Assembly (NCBI GenBank): GCA_944321345.1
Contig: CALUKY010000004.1
Span: 62,001-126,000, forward strand
DNA from: an uncultured Paraprevotella sp.
Lineage (GTDB): Bacteria; Bacteroidota; Bacteroidia; Bacteroidales; Bacteroidaceae
Direction: 5' to 3'
Length of the DNA: 64,000 nucleotides
A model generated the notes under the pieces. The model saw only the letters and a list, made by a program, of their open reading frames with translations. It was not told the origin of the DNA and did no database searches. Both the position numbers and the translations under genes were made by a program. Positions 36,388 to 45,134 of the stretch are shown one piece after another. Position 1 is the stretch's first letter. Every line of letters begins with the position of its first letter.

Positions 36388-37060
36388 TGTCTTAGCCTAA
36401 AAAAGGTTGACTATTTTTACGTTAAACCTGAAGTCTGTTGACTTCTTTATTTTATCCCTATAGTTTGTTGCCATAAAGTTTCCTATTACTATGAGGAAAT
36501 GACAAACTCAGTAGAGTTGCCACCGATGCTTTATAGGACAACTTATACCCCCAAAGATAGGCATTTATTTAAAATGATGTTCTCTGTTTGTACATTTTTC
36601 TTACAATATTTCTATAACAGGTCCATCTGTTCTTTATTTCGTCTGTATGAGCCGCTGCTTCCTGGGGTGTCATCATATTGATATTCATGTGGGGGCGTGC
36701 GGTATTATAGAAAAGTACAGTTTTCTCTACAGCCTCTTCACAACCTCCTTGATATCATAAAAGCATCTTACTTTAAAGTAGTTCATTCTTCATTGTATTA
36801 TTGATCCTTTATGTTGTTCATTACTTATGAGGGAAATTTCCTTCATACTGATAGTTATATCATATTCTTTCAGTAGAGTTGTGTATTCTTACAGGTATAT
36901 TGGCATTACCTTGTCTGAGTGATGTATGAGTTCTTTTCTGGAAGTATCATTCACACACTTAAGGGCCATACGCAATGCATGAATATAAAGTGTCTCACCG
37001 AATGCTCATCCAACATTTCGGTTACGGTCGATAGTGAGAAGCAAGCCTTAATAAACTTTA
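36388..37060 (-). mobile_element. decayed IS3-family element, truncated at its 5' side
   Basis: Outer end TGTCTTAGCC at 36388 (TG...CA ends are typical of IS3), then a noncoding end of about 180 bases and the transposase remnant. The other end is not found; degeneration runs up to the mtnN promoter region. Confidence 0.65.
36569..37060 (-). pseudogene. IS3-family transposase OrfB remnant
   Basis: The minus strand reads, across frameshifts and stops: HALRMALKCVNDTSRKEL, IHHSDK (second catalytic Asp region), EYTTLLKEYDITISM, a damaged region where the catalytic Glu should be, NYFKVRCFYDIKEV. The last clean piece is EEAVEKTVLFYNTARPHMNI, NMMTPQEAAAHTDEIKNRW ... KMYKQRTSF with the natural stop at 36569. 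At least three stops or frame changes. Inactive. Confidence 0.8.
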
Positions 37061-37126
37061 AAAGAGAAAGGGGCGTACCTGCATTCCCTCATTTTTGTAG
37101 TAATTTTACACCTAAATAAATAGAAA

Positions 37127-37828
37127 ATGAAGATAGGAATCATGACGGCCATGAGCTCAGAGTTTGAGCAGTTGGCCAAAAATCTGAATAACAAGGCGGA
37201 AAGCAAGGCCGGACCTTTTACCTGTATCAGCGGTGAGGCCGGCGGAAATGAGATCATTCTGTTGCAGTGTGGCATCGGAAAGGTGAACGCTGCCGCGGGA
37301 GCCATTGAGCTGATTCATACCTTTGCGCCCGACGCGATGATCAGCACCGGTGTGGCCGGAGGCATTGATGTGCAGGTAGGAGTGATGGATGTGGTGGTAA
37401 GCCGCGAAATTGTCTATCACGACGTGTGGTGCGGCATGGGAAATGTACTGGGACAGATCCAGGGCATGCCGGCACGCTTTACGGCCAACGAAACCCTGTT
37501 GCAGTGTGCGCTGAATCTGGACACACCGACACGCATTCATGACGGACTGATCTGTTGCGGCGACCAGTTCATTACCGACCGTGCGGAGTTGGACAAGATC
37601 AAGTCAAACTTCCCCGAAGGACTGGCCGTGGATATGGAATCGGCTTCCATTGCTCAGGTATGCCATTTGTATGGAGTGCCTTTCCTGAGTTTCCGCATCA
37701 TCAGCGATACGCCGGGAGTGAAGGATCATGTAGAGCAGTATGGGAATTTCTGGGGCGAGATGGCCAACCGTTCTTTTGGTGTGACCCAAAGTTTCCTGAA
37801 TGCTCTGCCGAATACATTAACCAAATAA
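37127..37828 (+). CDS. mtnN: 5'-methylthioadenosine/S-adenosylhomocysteine nucleosidase
   Basis: Cleaves adenine from S-adenosylhomocysteine and methylthioadenosine in the cytoplasm, giving S-ribosylhomocysteine for LuxS. 233 residues, the usual length. N-terminal MKIGIMTAMSSEFEQL, the purine-nucleosidase strand MISTGVAGGIDVQVGVMDVVVS near 79-100, and the catalytic region AVDMESASIAQVC near 174 with FRIISDTPG. The next gene is luxS, 11 bases later, so one operon carries both steps of SAH recycling. The upstream 60 bases border the IS remnant; TAATTTTA at about 37097 is a weak -7 candidate. Confidence 0.96.
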   Translation: MKIGIMTAMSSEFEQLAKNLNNKAESKAGPFTCISGEAGGNEIILLQCGIGKVNAAAGAIELIHTFAPDAMISTGVAGGIDVQVGVMDVVVSREIVYHDVWCGMGNVLGQIQGMPARFTANETLLQCALNLDTPTRIHDGLICCGDQFITDRAELDKIKSNFPEGLAVDMESASIAQVCHLYGVPFLSFRIISDTPGVKDHVEQYGNFWGEMANRSFGVTQSFLNALPNTLTK

Positions 37829-37839
37829 TCAGAAAGAAG

Positions 37840-38319
37840 ATGAAGAAAATTCCAAGTTTTACGATAGACCATTTGCGTTTGCAGCGTGGCATCTATGTGT
37901 CCCGCAAGGATTATGTGGGCGATGAGGTGATCACCACATTTGATATCCGCATGAAGAACCCTAACCGCGAACCGGCGTTAGGACAGGGTGCTATCCATAC
38001 CATTGAACATTTGGCGGCAACTTTCTTACGTAATCACCCAACCTGGGCCGACCGTATTGTATATTGGGGCCCGATGGGATGTCTTACCGGTAATTACCTG
38101 TTGGTGAAAGGTGATTTGGAGTCGAAGGATATTCTGGAACTGATGCTGGAAACCTTCCGTTTCATTGCAGACTATAAAGGAGAGATTCCGGGAGCTACGG
38201 CAAAGGACTGTGGCAACTATCTGTTGCAGGATCTGCCTATGGCCCGTTGGGAAGCCAACAAGTACCTGACCGAGGTGCTGGAGGTCATCACCGACGAACA
38301 GTTGGTTTATCCGCAGTGA
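37840..38319 (+). CDS. luxS: S-ribosylhomocysteine lyase (AI-2 synthesis)
   Basis: Splits S-ribosylhomocysteine into homocysteine and DPD, the precursor of autoinducer 2. 159 residues, the usual length. Metal site HTIEHLAATFLRN (HxxEH) near 55, the catalytic cysteine in GPMGCLTGNY near 84, and the third ligand in KDCGNYLL near 128. The start is MKKIPSFTIDHLRLQ; the same frame is open further upstream inside mtnN but that is not coding. Directly downstream of mtnN and followed by a terminator-like hairpin. Confidence 0.97.
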   Translation: MKKIPSFTIDHLRLQRGIYVSRKDYVGDEVITTFDIRMKNPNREPALGQGAIHTIEHLAATFLRNHPTWADRIVYWGPMGCLTGNYLLVKGDLESKDILELMLETFRFIADYKGEIPGATAKDCGNYLLQDLPMARWEANKYLTEVLEVITDEQLVYPQ

Positions 38320-38358
38320 TCCGCCGGTGCGGTTTGCTGTCTGAGTGAAAATGAATAG

Positions 38359-38390
38359 AAAGAGGTCTGCTCCAGCGGCAGGCCTCTTTT
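38359..38390 (+). terminator. terminator-like hairpin between luxS and jetA
   Basis: AAAGAGGTCTGC / GCAGGCCTCTTT stem with a short loop, followed by TCCCG rather than a long T run. Only 33 bases separate it from the jetA start, so the jet genes either have a promoter inside this region or depend on read-through. Confidence 0.65.
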
Positions 38391-38423
38391 CCCGTAAATA
38401 ATCAAGAAGAGAAAAAGTAAATC

Positions 38424-39887
38424 ATGGCATTGAACGACAGTATTTTGTCTGAAATCATCTCCACGTCGCCCAGTGTGGAACTGTTGCGTCTGCGTAACCG
38501 GGAGCTGGTGTTGCTGTTTCTGTATCGCACATTCTATCATAAGCCCGATCCGGTGGCCTATGAGCACCTTTGCGTGCAGCTGTCCGATTACCTGTGCGAG
38601 GAGCATCTGGACCAGGACGAGGAGAGTGGCATTTCGGTGTTCGACACCTACGACGAGAAGGCGCGCAAGTATATCATGCGCTGGACCGATAAGGGATTTT
38701 TGCGGAACTATCAGGAAGAAACGGGCGAGGTGTTTTACGAACTTTCGTCGTATGCCAGCAAGACGCTCGACTGGCTTCTGAGTCTGAAGAAGGAGGATTT
38801 TGTGGGCACCGAGTCCAAATTCATGAATCTTTTCTCCCAGATGAAAGAACTGGTGGAGTTTACCAATGAAGACAAGGATGAGCGTATCCGTATTCTCGAA
38901 GCCCGAAAGCAGGAGATAGAACATGAGATACAGACCATCCGTGCCGGAGGAGATGCCCGGGTGTTTGAGGAATATCAGATTCGCCCGCGCTTCCGGCAGA
39001 TCACCCAGTCGGCCAAAGACCTGCTTTCCGACTTTAAGGAGGTGGAGGAGAACTTCAAGAATATCACCAAGAGCATCTATCAGAAGCATGCCGAAGGGGG
39101 ATATACCAAAGGCGACATTCTGGGATTCACGTTCGATGCTCTGGAAGATTTGCAGAACAGTCCGCAGGGACGCAGCTTCTATGCTTTCTGGGACTTCCTG
39201 CTCAGTCCTTCCCTGCAAGAGGAGTGGGACGAACTGGTGAGCGGACTCTTTGAAACGCTCGACCATAAAAGCATTCAGGAACGTGACCAGTTTCTGCGCA
39301 ACATGAAGCAGTATCTTTATGCCGCCGGAAAGAAAGTATATCAGGCCAACGACAAGATGGCCGAGAAACTGAGCAAGATCATTTGCGAGCAGGAAGCGCC
39401 GAAACAGGTGGCTGCTCGCAAACTGATTCAGGATATTCAGGCCACTCTGCTGGAACTGGTTCAGAAGAACTGCAAGCCCGAGGTTTCCCTGTCCGTGGAG
39501 ATGTTTCCCGAAATCAGGATGCCTGCGGAGCGCAAGCTCACTCTGGAGCGCAACACCGAAGTGGTGTACCGGCAGGTTCTTGAGGTGGCGGCCTCCGATA
39601 TTACCCAGGCTGACTATGCCGACGCCCTCTTTGCTACGCATACGGTGGACCGCGGCATTCTGAAACAGCGCGTCCTTACGGCCCTGAAACGCAAGAAACA
39701 GGTATCGCTGGCCGAAGTGATCGAGCGCAACGGCGGACTGGAAAAAGGACTGGCCGAGCTGTTCGGCTATATCGGTCTGCTGTCAGAGTTCCGATACCAT
39801 GTGCATACCGAAAAGACGGTGGATGTGCCGTTCAACACCGCCGAGAACAAAATGATCCGAGTACCCGAAATAATTATTGTCAGATAA
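38424..39887 (+). CDS. jetA: JetA / MksF-like kleisin-family subunit (DUF3375)
   Basis: 487 residues matching the DUF3375 pattern of type I Wadjet JetA: an N-terminal winged-helix region (SVELLRLRNRELVLLFLYRTF), GFLRNYQEETGEVFYELSSYASKTLDWLLSL, the conserved VGTESKFMNLFSQMKELVE near 131, a coiled coil (about 155-175, RIRILEARKQEIEHEI), and a C-terminal domain. JetA is the MukF/MksF-like kleisin that links the SMC heads. In Wadjet the complex recognises closed circular DNA by loop extrusion and JetD cuts it. Here jetD is not present nearby. Followed by jetB after 3 bases. The location between luxS and recA is core chromosome, not a defence island. Confidence 0.88.
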   Translation: MALNDSILSEIISTSPSVELLRLRNRELVLLFLYRTFYHKPDPVAYEHLCVQLSDYLCEEHLDQDEESGISVFDTYDEKARKYIMRWTDKGFLRNYQEETGEVFYELSSYASKTLDWLLSLKKEDFVGTESKFMNLFSQMKELVEFTNEDKDERIRILEARKQEIEHEIQTIRAGGDARVFEEYQIRPRFRQITQSAKDLLSDFKEVEENFKNITKSIYQKHAEGGYTKGDILGFTFDALEDLQNSPQGRSFYAFWDFLLSPSLQEEWDELVSGLFETLDHKSIQERDQFLRNMKQYLYAAGKKVYQANDKMAEKLSKIICEQEAPKQVAARKLIQDIQATLLELVQKNCKPEVSLSVEMFPEIRMPAERKLTLERNTEVVYRQVLEVAASDITQADYADALFATHTVDRGILKQRVLTALKRKKQVSLAEVIERNGGLEKGLAELFGYIGLLSEFRYHVHTEKTVDVPFNTAENKMIRVPEIIIVR

Positions 39888-39890
39888 ACT

Positions 39891-40463
39891 ATGATGGAGA
39901 ATAAAAGAGCGCCTTATGCAAGAGCTGTTGTCTGCCTGCTGAAAGGAATCGTAAATGCCTCAGACCGCGTCTGGGAGGATGTGTTGCACTATCAGACCGA
40001 GATACAGAAATACCTGATGCAGATCGGTATCGAACTGATTGTGAAACGTGAGGAAGGTTTTGCCTATATCCGTCAGACCACGGACGAGGAAGGCAATACC
40101 GTGGGACTGGTTCCCCGTAAGCAGCTGGGGTTTGAGATTTCCGTGATTCTGGTGATTCTGCGTCAGGTTCTGGAAGATTTTGACAATAATCTGGATGAGC
40201 TTTATGCCACAGAGTGCTATCTCACGGCTGAGGATATCAAGGAACGGGTGGAGCTATTCCTGCCCGAGAAGTTCAACCGGGTGCGTCTGCTCAACGAGCT
40301 GGATGCCTATATTGCCCGCATCGTGCAGTTGGGCTTTCTGGTGGAGAAGCGCAACGAAAACCGGGTGTCTTATCAGATACACCGTATCATCAAGGAGAAA
40401 GTGACTTTGGATCAGCTGTTGGAATTTAAGCAAGAATTGGAAAAGTATGTTGAGTCTGTTTAA
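39891..40463 (+). CDS. jetB: JetB / MksE-like subunit (DUF4194)
   Basis: 190 residues, DUF4194 family, the MukE/MksE-like partner that binds the kleisin. Two winged-helix-like parts: EIQKYLMQIGIELIVKREEG (about 37-56) and ERVELFLPEKFNRVRLLNEL...IVQLGFLVEKR (about 118-155). The C-terminus overlaps the start of jetC by 17 bases, implying translational coupling and fixed stoichiometry. Confidence 0.88.
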   Translation: MMENKRAPYARAVVCLLKGIVNASDRVWEDVLHYQTEIQKYLMQIGIELIVKREEGFAYIRQTTDEEGNTVGLVPRKQLGFEISVILVILRQVLEDFDNNLDELYATECYLTAEDIKERVELFLPEKFNRVRLLNELDAYIARIVQLGFLVEKRNENRVSYQIHRIIKEKVTLDQLLEFKQELEKYVESV

Positions 40464-43400
40464 TACACGTTCCGAAATGTCGGGTTTCCGGTTGCAGTAT
40501 ATGGAAATCTACAATTGGGGAACGTTTCACGAAAAGATATTCAGAATGGCACCCGAGGGAAACAATGCCCTGCTTACCGGTGCCAATGCCTCCGGAAAGA
40601 GTACGCTGATTGATGCGCTGCTCACCCTGATGGTGCCCGCCAAGAAAGACCGTTTCTATAATCAGTCGTCGGGGGTGGAGAAAAAGGGAAACCGTACGGA
40701 GGAAACTTATGTGTTGGGGCACTATGGAAATATTCAGAAAGACGGGGAGAATGCGGTGACCACCCAGGCTCTGCGCGACCAGAGTACTTATTCGGTGTTG
40801 CTGGCCAGCTTCATGAATACGGACGATCAGCATGTGGTTACTGTGTTTCAGGTGCGCTGGTTCTCTTCGGGAGAACTGCGCCGCACTTTCGGCTTGGCGC
40901 ATTGTCCGCTGGAGATTCAGCGTGACTTCCAGCCGTTCGATGGGCGCGGCAACTGGCGCAAGCGTCTGGAAGCGGCCTATAAGGGACCACGCACGATGGT
41001 GGAGTTCTTTGACGGTCCGGTGGGATATGCCGAGCGCATGACCCAGTTGCTCGGCATGCGTTCGGTCAAGGCGCTGAGTCTGTTCAACCAGATTGTGGGT
41101 GTCAAGGTGCTCGACGATCTGGATGACTTTATCCGCACGAATATGCTGGAGGAACTGGATGCCGAGGGGCAGTATATCCAGCTGAAGGACAGTTTTACCA
41201 CGCTGATCGAGGCCAAGAACAACATCGAGAAGGCCAGTATGCAGATCGAGATGCTTCGTCCCATTGCGGCGCTGGCCGATAAGATCGGGCAGGCCGACGA
41301 CCGCCTGAAACAGTTGAACATGGACAAGGACACGGCGGTGTACTGGTTTGCCCGTCAGCTTATCAACATGGGAGAGGAGCGCCTGTCCTGGGCCGAGAAA
41401 AGCAAGACACAACTTCAGAAAGAGTTGGAGAAGCTGCGTGCCAAGGAAGAGAAACTTCGTCAGGAAGAGCGCAGTCTGGCCATCGCCATCGAACAGGATG
41501 AAGTGGGCCGTAAGGTGAAGGAACTGGAGGATGAGGCCCGTCAGTTGGCCGAACTCCGTGACCAGCGCATGAAGAAGATGGACGAATACAACCAGTTAGC
41601 CGAACAGTTGTCTTTGAAAACCAATCCGCAGAAAGACACGTTCCTGAAACAGCAGGAAGAGGCGGCCGTGCGGTGTGAGCGTATCCGCGACGAGCAGGAG
41701 GCTTGCATACGTCAGACCATCGCTCTGGAGAATGAGCAGAATGAGTTGGCCAAGGAACTGAAAGAACAGGTGGAATATGTGGAGCTGATCCGCAAGAACA
41801 AAAACAATATTCCGGCCAAGGAGATGGAAATCCGCGACGCGCTGCTCCGCCATACGGGAGCCACCAAGGAGGAATTGCCTTTCGTCGGTGAGCTGATCCG
41901 GGTGCGGGATGATGAGAAAGAGTGGGAGGTGGCTATCGAGAAGATCCTGCATCACTTTGCCCTTCATCTGATGGTGCCGGAGAAATATTATCATCAGGTG
42001 GCTGAGTACCTGAACGAAAACAATGTGGGAGGCCGCATCCTGTTCTTCCGTTATGTGCCTTATTGCGGACTGAACAATGCTTCGCTCTATGACTGGCCGG
42101 AGGATACGCTCATCTCCAAGATCGAGATCAAGGACACTACGGAATATGAGGAGTGGGTGCGTGATACGATTCTGGAAAAATTCAACTATACCTGTGTGCC
42201 GTCGCTCGAAGATTTTGAGCGGTGCAAGGAGAAGGCCGTGACCCGTGAAGGATTGATCAAGACTTCGGGTGACCGCCATGAGAAGGACGACCGTCCGCAC
42301 GTGCTGAAGCGCGAAAACTATGTGCTGGGTTGGGAGAATCAGGGGAAACTGCGCCTGCTGCAACAGGAAATCCGCCAGATGCAGGAACAGGAAAACGAGA
42401 AGCGCGGACAGCAGGTGGAACTGGAGAAGAAACGCCGTGCTTTGGAACAACAGCAGGATGCTTTGCGCAAGCTGACAGAACTCTTTACCGACTATGAGCT
42501 GATGGATTGGGCGGACTATGCCCAGCAGTACCAGAACAAGATGGACGGTCTGGAAGCGCTGCGCCGGGAGAGTGATCATGTGAAGACGCTGCACGAGCAG
42601 CTGGAAAAGGTGCGCGAGGAACTGAAACAGGTGTCGCAAATGGCGATAGAGGCCAAGACCAAAGAGATATTCGGACAGGAGAATCTGATTGAACAGACCC
42701 AGACCGAGCTGAGTGAAAACCAGAAAGTCATCGCTTCCATAAAATCGTTGCTCTTTACGGATTTTGAAAAAGAATATGCTTATCTTTGCGAACTGACCTA
42801 CGACCAGCTGAAACAGGAACGCGGCGAGTTCCAGAAAAAGAACGAGCGTGCCCGCGGACGTCTGGCGGGCGAAAAGCGTGGTTATGAGGATGAGGCCAAG
42901 ATTCTGATTGCGGCCTTCAAGCATCCCGACGAGGAAATCACCGAGCGTTTTAAGGACTGGCGTTCGGATGTGGATGCCTTGCCCGATGCCAACCATATTG
43001 AGCTGATCGAGGCCTATACGGCTATGCTGGCCCGTCTGGAAAAGGAGAATCTGCCGAAGTATGAAAAGCAGTTTGACGGATATATCCAGAAAACACTGAT
43101 CGACAAGGTGGGCGAGTTCCGCATGTTCTTTGTCAGCTGGGTGGATTCCATCAAGGAGAACATTGCCATGCTTAACGAGTCGCTCAAGGGAATTGAGTAC
43201 CGCAAGGCGCCGTCTACCTATATCCAGCTGGTGACCAATGTACGGATCAATGAAGAGGTGCGTGCCTTCCGCAAGATGATGGAGGAGGCCATACCCGATG
43301 TGAAGCGCATCAACGCTTCGCCCGAGGGCCGTCGTGATCATTTCTACGATCATATCGAACCGCTGATGCGCCGCCTGGAGGATGAAGACTGGCGCGACAA

Positions 43401-43848
43401 GGTGATGGATGCCCGCGGATGGTTTACCTACAAGGCCGAGGAGTTCAACCAGAGCACCGGCCGCAAGGAAACGACTTATGAGAATATGGGTCATCTGTCG
43501 GGTGGTGAGAAAGCGCAGCTTACCTATACGATTCTGGGTTCGGCCATCGCTTATCAGTTCGGACTGACCAAGAGCGGGGCACAGGTCAACTCTTTCCGCT
43601 TCATTGCGATTGACGAGGCGTTCAAGGCGCAGGACGAAACCAAGGCCCGCTATCTGATCAACCTCTGCAAACAGCTGCACCTGCAACTGCTTGTGGTGAC
43701 CCCGAACGACAATATTCACATTGTGGAGAACGACATCTCCTATGTATATTTCACCGAGCGTAAGGAAGAGAAAACCTCATGGCTGTATAGCATGCCGATA
43801 GAACAGTGGGAACAGAAAAGAATAATACATTATTGTAAACCGATATAA
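40447..43848 (+). CDS. jetC: JetC / MksB-like SMC ATPase (COG4913)
   Basis: 1133 residues, SMC-like ATPase. Walker A GANASGKSTLIDALL at 45-59. Two long coiled-coil arms at about 290-480 and 640-800 surround a hinge-like globular region about 480-620 (ELPFVGELIRVRDDEKEWEVAI, LILFFRYVPY-like). The signature LSGGEKAQLTYTILG lies near 1017 and Walker B FRFIAIDEAFKAQDE near 1050. The ATPase extrudes DNA loops in Wadjet/MksBEF complexes. All ATP-binding motifs are intact, so the complex should be active. A long open frame on the opposite strand here is a codon-bias shadow. Ends four bases before yfcE. Confidence 0.92.
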   Translation: MLSLFNTRSEMSGFRLQYMEIYNWGTFHEKIFRMAPEGNNALLTGANASGKSTLIDALLTLMVPAKKDRFYNQSSGVEKKGNRTEETYVLGHYGNIQKDGENAVTTQALRDQSTYSVLLASFMNTDDQHVVTVFQVRWFSSGELRRTFGLAHCPLEIQRDFQPFDGRGNWRKRLEAAYKGPRTMVEFFDGPVGYAERMTQLLGMRSVKALSLFNQIVGVKVLDDLDDFIRTNMLEELDAEGQYIQLKDSFTTLIEAKNNIEKASMQIEMLRPIAALADKIGQADDRLKQLNMDKDTAVYWFARQLINMGEERLSWAEKSKTQLQKELEKLRAKEEKLRQEERSLAIAIEQDEVGRKVKELEDEARQLAELRDQRMKKMDEYNQLAEQLSLKTNPQKDTFLKQQEEAAVRCERIRDEQEACIRQTIALENEQNELAKELKEQVEYVELIRKNKNNIPAKEMEIRDALLRHTGATKEELPFVGELIRVRDDEKEWEVAIEKILHHFALHLMVPEKYYHQVAEYLNENNVGGRILFFRYVPYCGLNNASLYDWPEDTLISKIEIKDTTEYEEWVRDTILEKFNYTCVPSLEDFERCKEKAVTREGLIKTSGDRHEKDDRPHVLKRENYVLGWENQGKLRLLQQEIRQMQEQENEKRGQQVELEKKRRALEQQQDALRKLTELFTDYELMDWADYAQQYQNKMDGLEALRRESDHVKTLHEQLEKVREELKQVSQMAIEAKTKEIFGQENLIEQTQTELSENQKVIASIKSLLFTDFEKEYAYLCELTYDQLKQERGEFQKKNERARGRLAGEKRGYEDEAKILIAAFKHPDEEITERFKDWRSDVDALPDANHIELIEAYTAMLARLEKENLPKYEKQFDGYIQKTLIDKVGEFRMFFVSWVDSIKENIAMLNESLKGIEYRKAPSTYIQLVTNVRINEEVRAFRKMMEEAIPDVKRINASPEGRRDHFYDHIEPLMRRLEDEDWRDKVMDARGWFTYKAEEFNQSTGRKETTYENMGHLSGGEKAQLTYTILGSAIAYQFGLTKSGAQVNSFRFIAIDEAFKAQDETKARYLINLCKQLHLQLLVVTPNDNIHIVENDISYVYFTERKEEKTSWLYSMPIEQWEQKRIIHYCKPI

Positions 43849-43852
43849 AAGT

Positions 43853-44395
43853 ATGAGATATTTAATTGTTTCAGATATTCATGGCTCGCTGCCTGCTTTG
43901 GACAAGGTGCTGGCTTTCTACGACGAGAAACAGTGTGACATGCTGTGCATTCTGGGTGATATATTGAATTACGGTCCGCGCAACGGGCTGCCCGAAGGAC
44001 TGGACCCCAAAGGCATTGCCGAGCGCCTGAACGCACGGGCCGACCGTATTGTGGCGGTGCGTGGCAACTGCGATTCGGAAGTGGACCAGATGCTGCTGGA
44101 TTTCCCGGTGCTGGCCGACTATGCGCTGCTGGTGGACCGTGGCCGCCGTTTCTTCCTGACACACGGACATGTGTACTCCGAAAGCAATATGCCGAAGGGC
44201 CGTCCCGAAGTCTTTATGTACGGACACACCCATCTCTGGAAATTAGAGAAAACCGAGGACGGAACAGTGGTGTGCAACACCGGTTCCATCACCTTCCCGA
44301 AAGGAGGCAACCCGCCTACCTTCGCCCTGCTCGACGACCAGGTGCTTTCCATCTATCATCTGGACGGAACCCTGCTCAAGAGCCTTTCGCTATAA
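43853..44395 (+). CDS. yfcE: YfcE/MJ0936-family metallophosphodiesterase
   Basis: 180 residues, very like E. coli YfcE: SDIHGSLPA (DxH metal site), CILGDILNYGPRNGLPEG, VRGNCDSEVDQMLLDFP, FLTHGH and MYGHTHL. YfcE is a Mn-dependent phosphodiesterase with in vitro activity on artificial substrates; its natural role is not established. It begins four bases after jetC, so it is almost certainly co-transcribed with jetABC. Whether it takes any part in the SMC complex is unknown; the strong match to the housekeeping enzyme argues it is simply a neighbour. Confidence 0.92.
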   Translation: MRYLIVSDIHGSLPALDKVLAFYDEKQCDMLCILGDILNYGPRNGLPEGLDPKGIAERLNARADRIVAVRGNCDSEVDQMLLDFPVLADYALLVDRGRRFFLTHGHVYSESNMPKGRPEVFMYGHTHLWKLEKTEDGTVVCNTGSITFPKGGNPPTFALLDDQVLSIYHLDGTLLKSLSL

Positions 44396-44422
44396 TATAA
44401 ATAAGGAATAGAACGGAAATAT

Positions 44423-45004
44423 ATGGAAACAACAAAATGGAGTGAACACGTGATTCTGGTGCAGGCCGACTATGTGGACCGCGTGGCATTTGATCTGAGC
44501 GTAAACTACGAGCGTATGTTGGGCCGTCGCATCCCCAAGGCCGATCTGGCACACTGGCTGGTATGCGCCGCACTGGACGGAGGCGTGACTCCCGGAGCCA
44601 ATGAGATACAGGTGGTGCTGATTCACAGTAAGGAGAAGAAGCAACTGGACAATTTCCTGCCGGCTTCCTTCAGTCAGGAACTCGACGGAAAAGGATTTGA
44701 TGACCCGCATCTGGGCACTTTCTCCATCAGTTCGCTGCAAGTGGAGAATCTGGTATCGGCATCGGAGTTCTTTGCCCAGGCCTTTGAAACCCTGGCCGAC
44801 GCCAAGGAAGTGAAGAATCTGATTGTGGTGCCCGATCCCGAAGCCTCGGTCTACGATCTGATGGCCATCATGGATCATGTGGAAGGCGAGAAGAATGTTA
44901 CCCTGCTGACCATGGAACCGCTGAACAGCAAGCGTTTCAAGAATGACATATTGGGCTATTCACTCACGAGCGCTTTAGGCGTTCGTGGCGATGAGTTCAA
45001 ATAA
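44423..45004 (+). CDS. conserved Bacteroidales hypothetical protein
   Basis: 193 residues, cytosolic, acidic, without signal or membrane segment. Begins METTKWSEHVILVQADYVDRVAFDLSVNYERMLGRRIPKADLAHWL; a second half has LIVVPDPEASVYDLMAIMDHV. I recall a DUF6621-type family with this layout, but am not certain. It follows yfcE by 27 bases and is the last gene of the run that starts at jetA. Function unknown. Confidence 0.7.
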   Translation: METTKWSEHVILVQADYVDRVAFDLSVNYERMLGRRIPKADLAHWLVCAALDGGVTPGANEIQVVLIHSKEKKQLDNFLPASFSQELDGKGFDDPHLGTFSISSLQVENLVSASEFFAQAFETLADAKEVKNLIVVPDPEASVYDLMAIMDHVEGEKNVTLLTMEPLNSKRFKNDILGYSLTSALGVRGDEFK

Positions 45005-45040
45005 AATACGTAAAAAGAAATCATAAAATAAAAAAATGAT

Positions 45041-45048
45041 TATCTTTG
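45041..45048 (+). promoter_or_regulatory. -7 box (TATCTTTG) of the dehydrogenase gene
   Basis: TATCTTTG, 86 bases before the ATG at 45135, with no good -33 box. The leader contains CCGCCGGAACAAACCGGACAGG but no recognised riboswitch. Confidence 0.45.
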
Positions 45049-45134
45049 CATAGAACTCAATCCGCCGGAACAAACCGGACAGGTGAAACTTGTTATTAAT
45101 TAATTATCTAACTCCTAGAATTTATCAAAAAGAA

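Noticed and set aside
41596-43719. 707-codon open frame on the strand opposite jetC (and a 444-codon one opposite jetA at 38307-39641)
   Set aside because: They mirror the strongly biased codons of the jet genes; the predicted proteins are leucine/histidine/glutamine-rich without domains, and the sense-strand genes are clear families.
43853-44395. YfcE as the replacement nuclease of the Wadjet-like complex
   Set aside because: The sequence is very close to the housekeeping YfcE along its whole length, so gene order alone is not enough to claim it; kept only as a minor alternative.
45049-45134. Riboswitch in the leader of the dehydrogenase gene
   Set aside because: The CCGCCGGAAC...CCGG pairing is short and matches no riboswitch consensus known to me.
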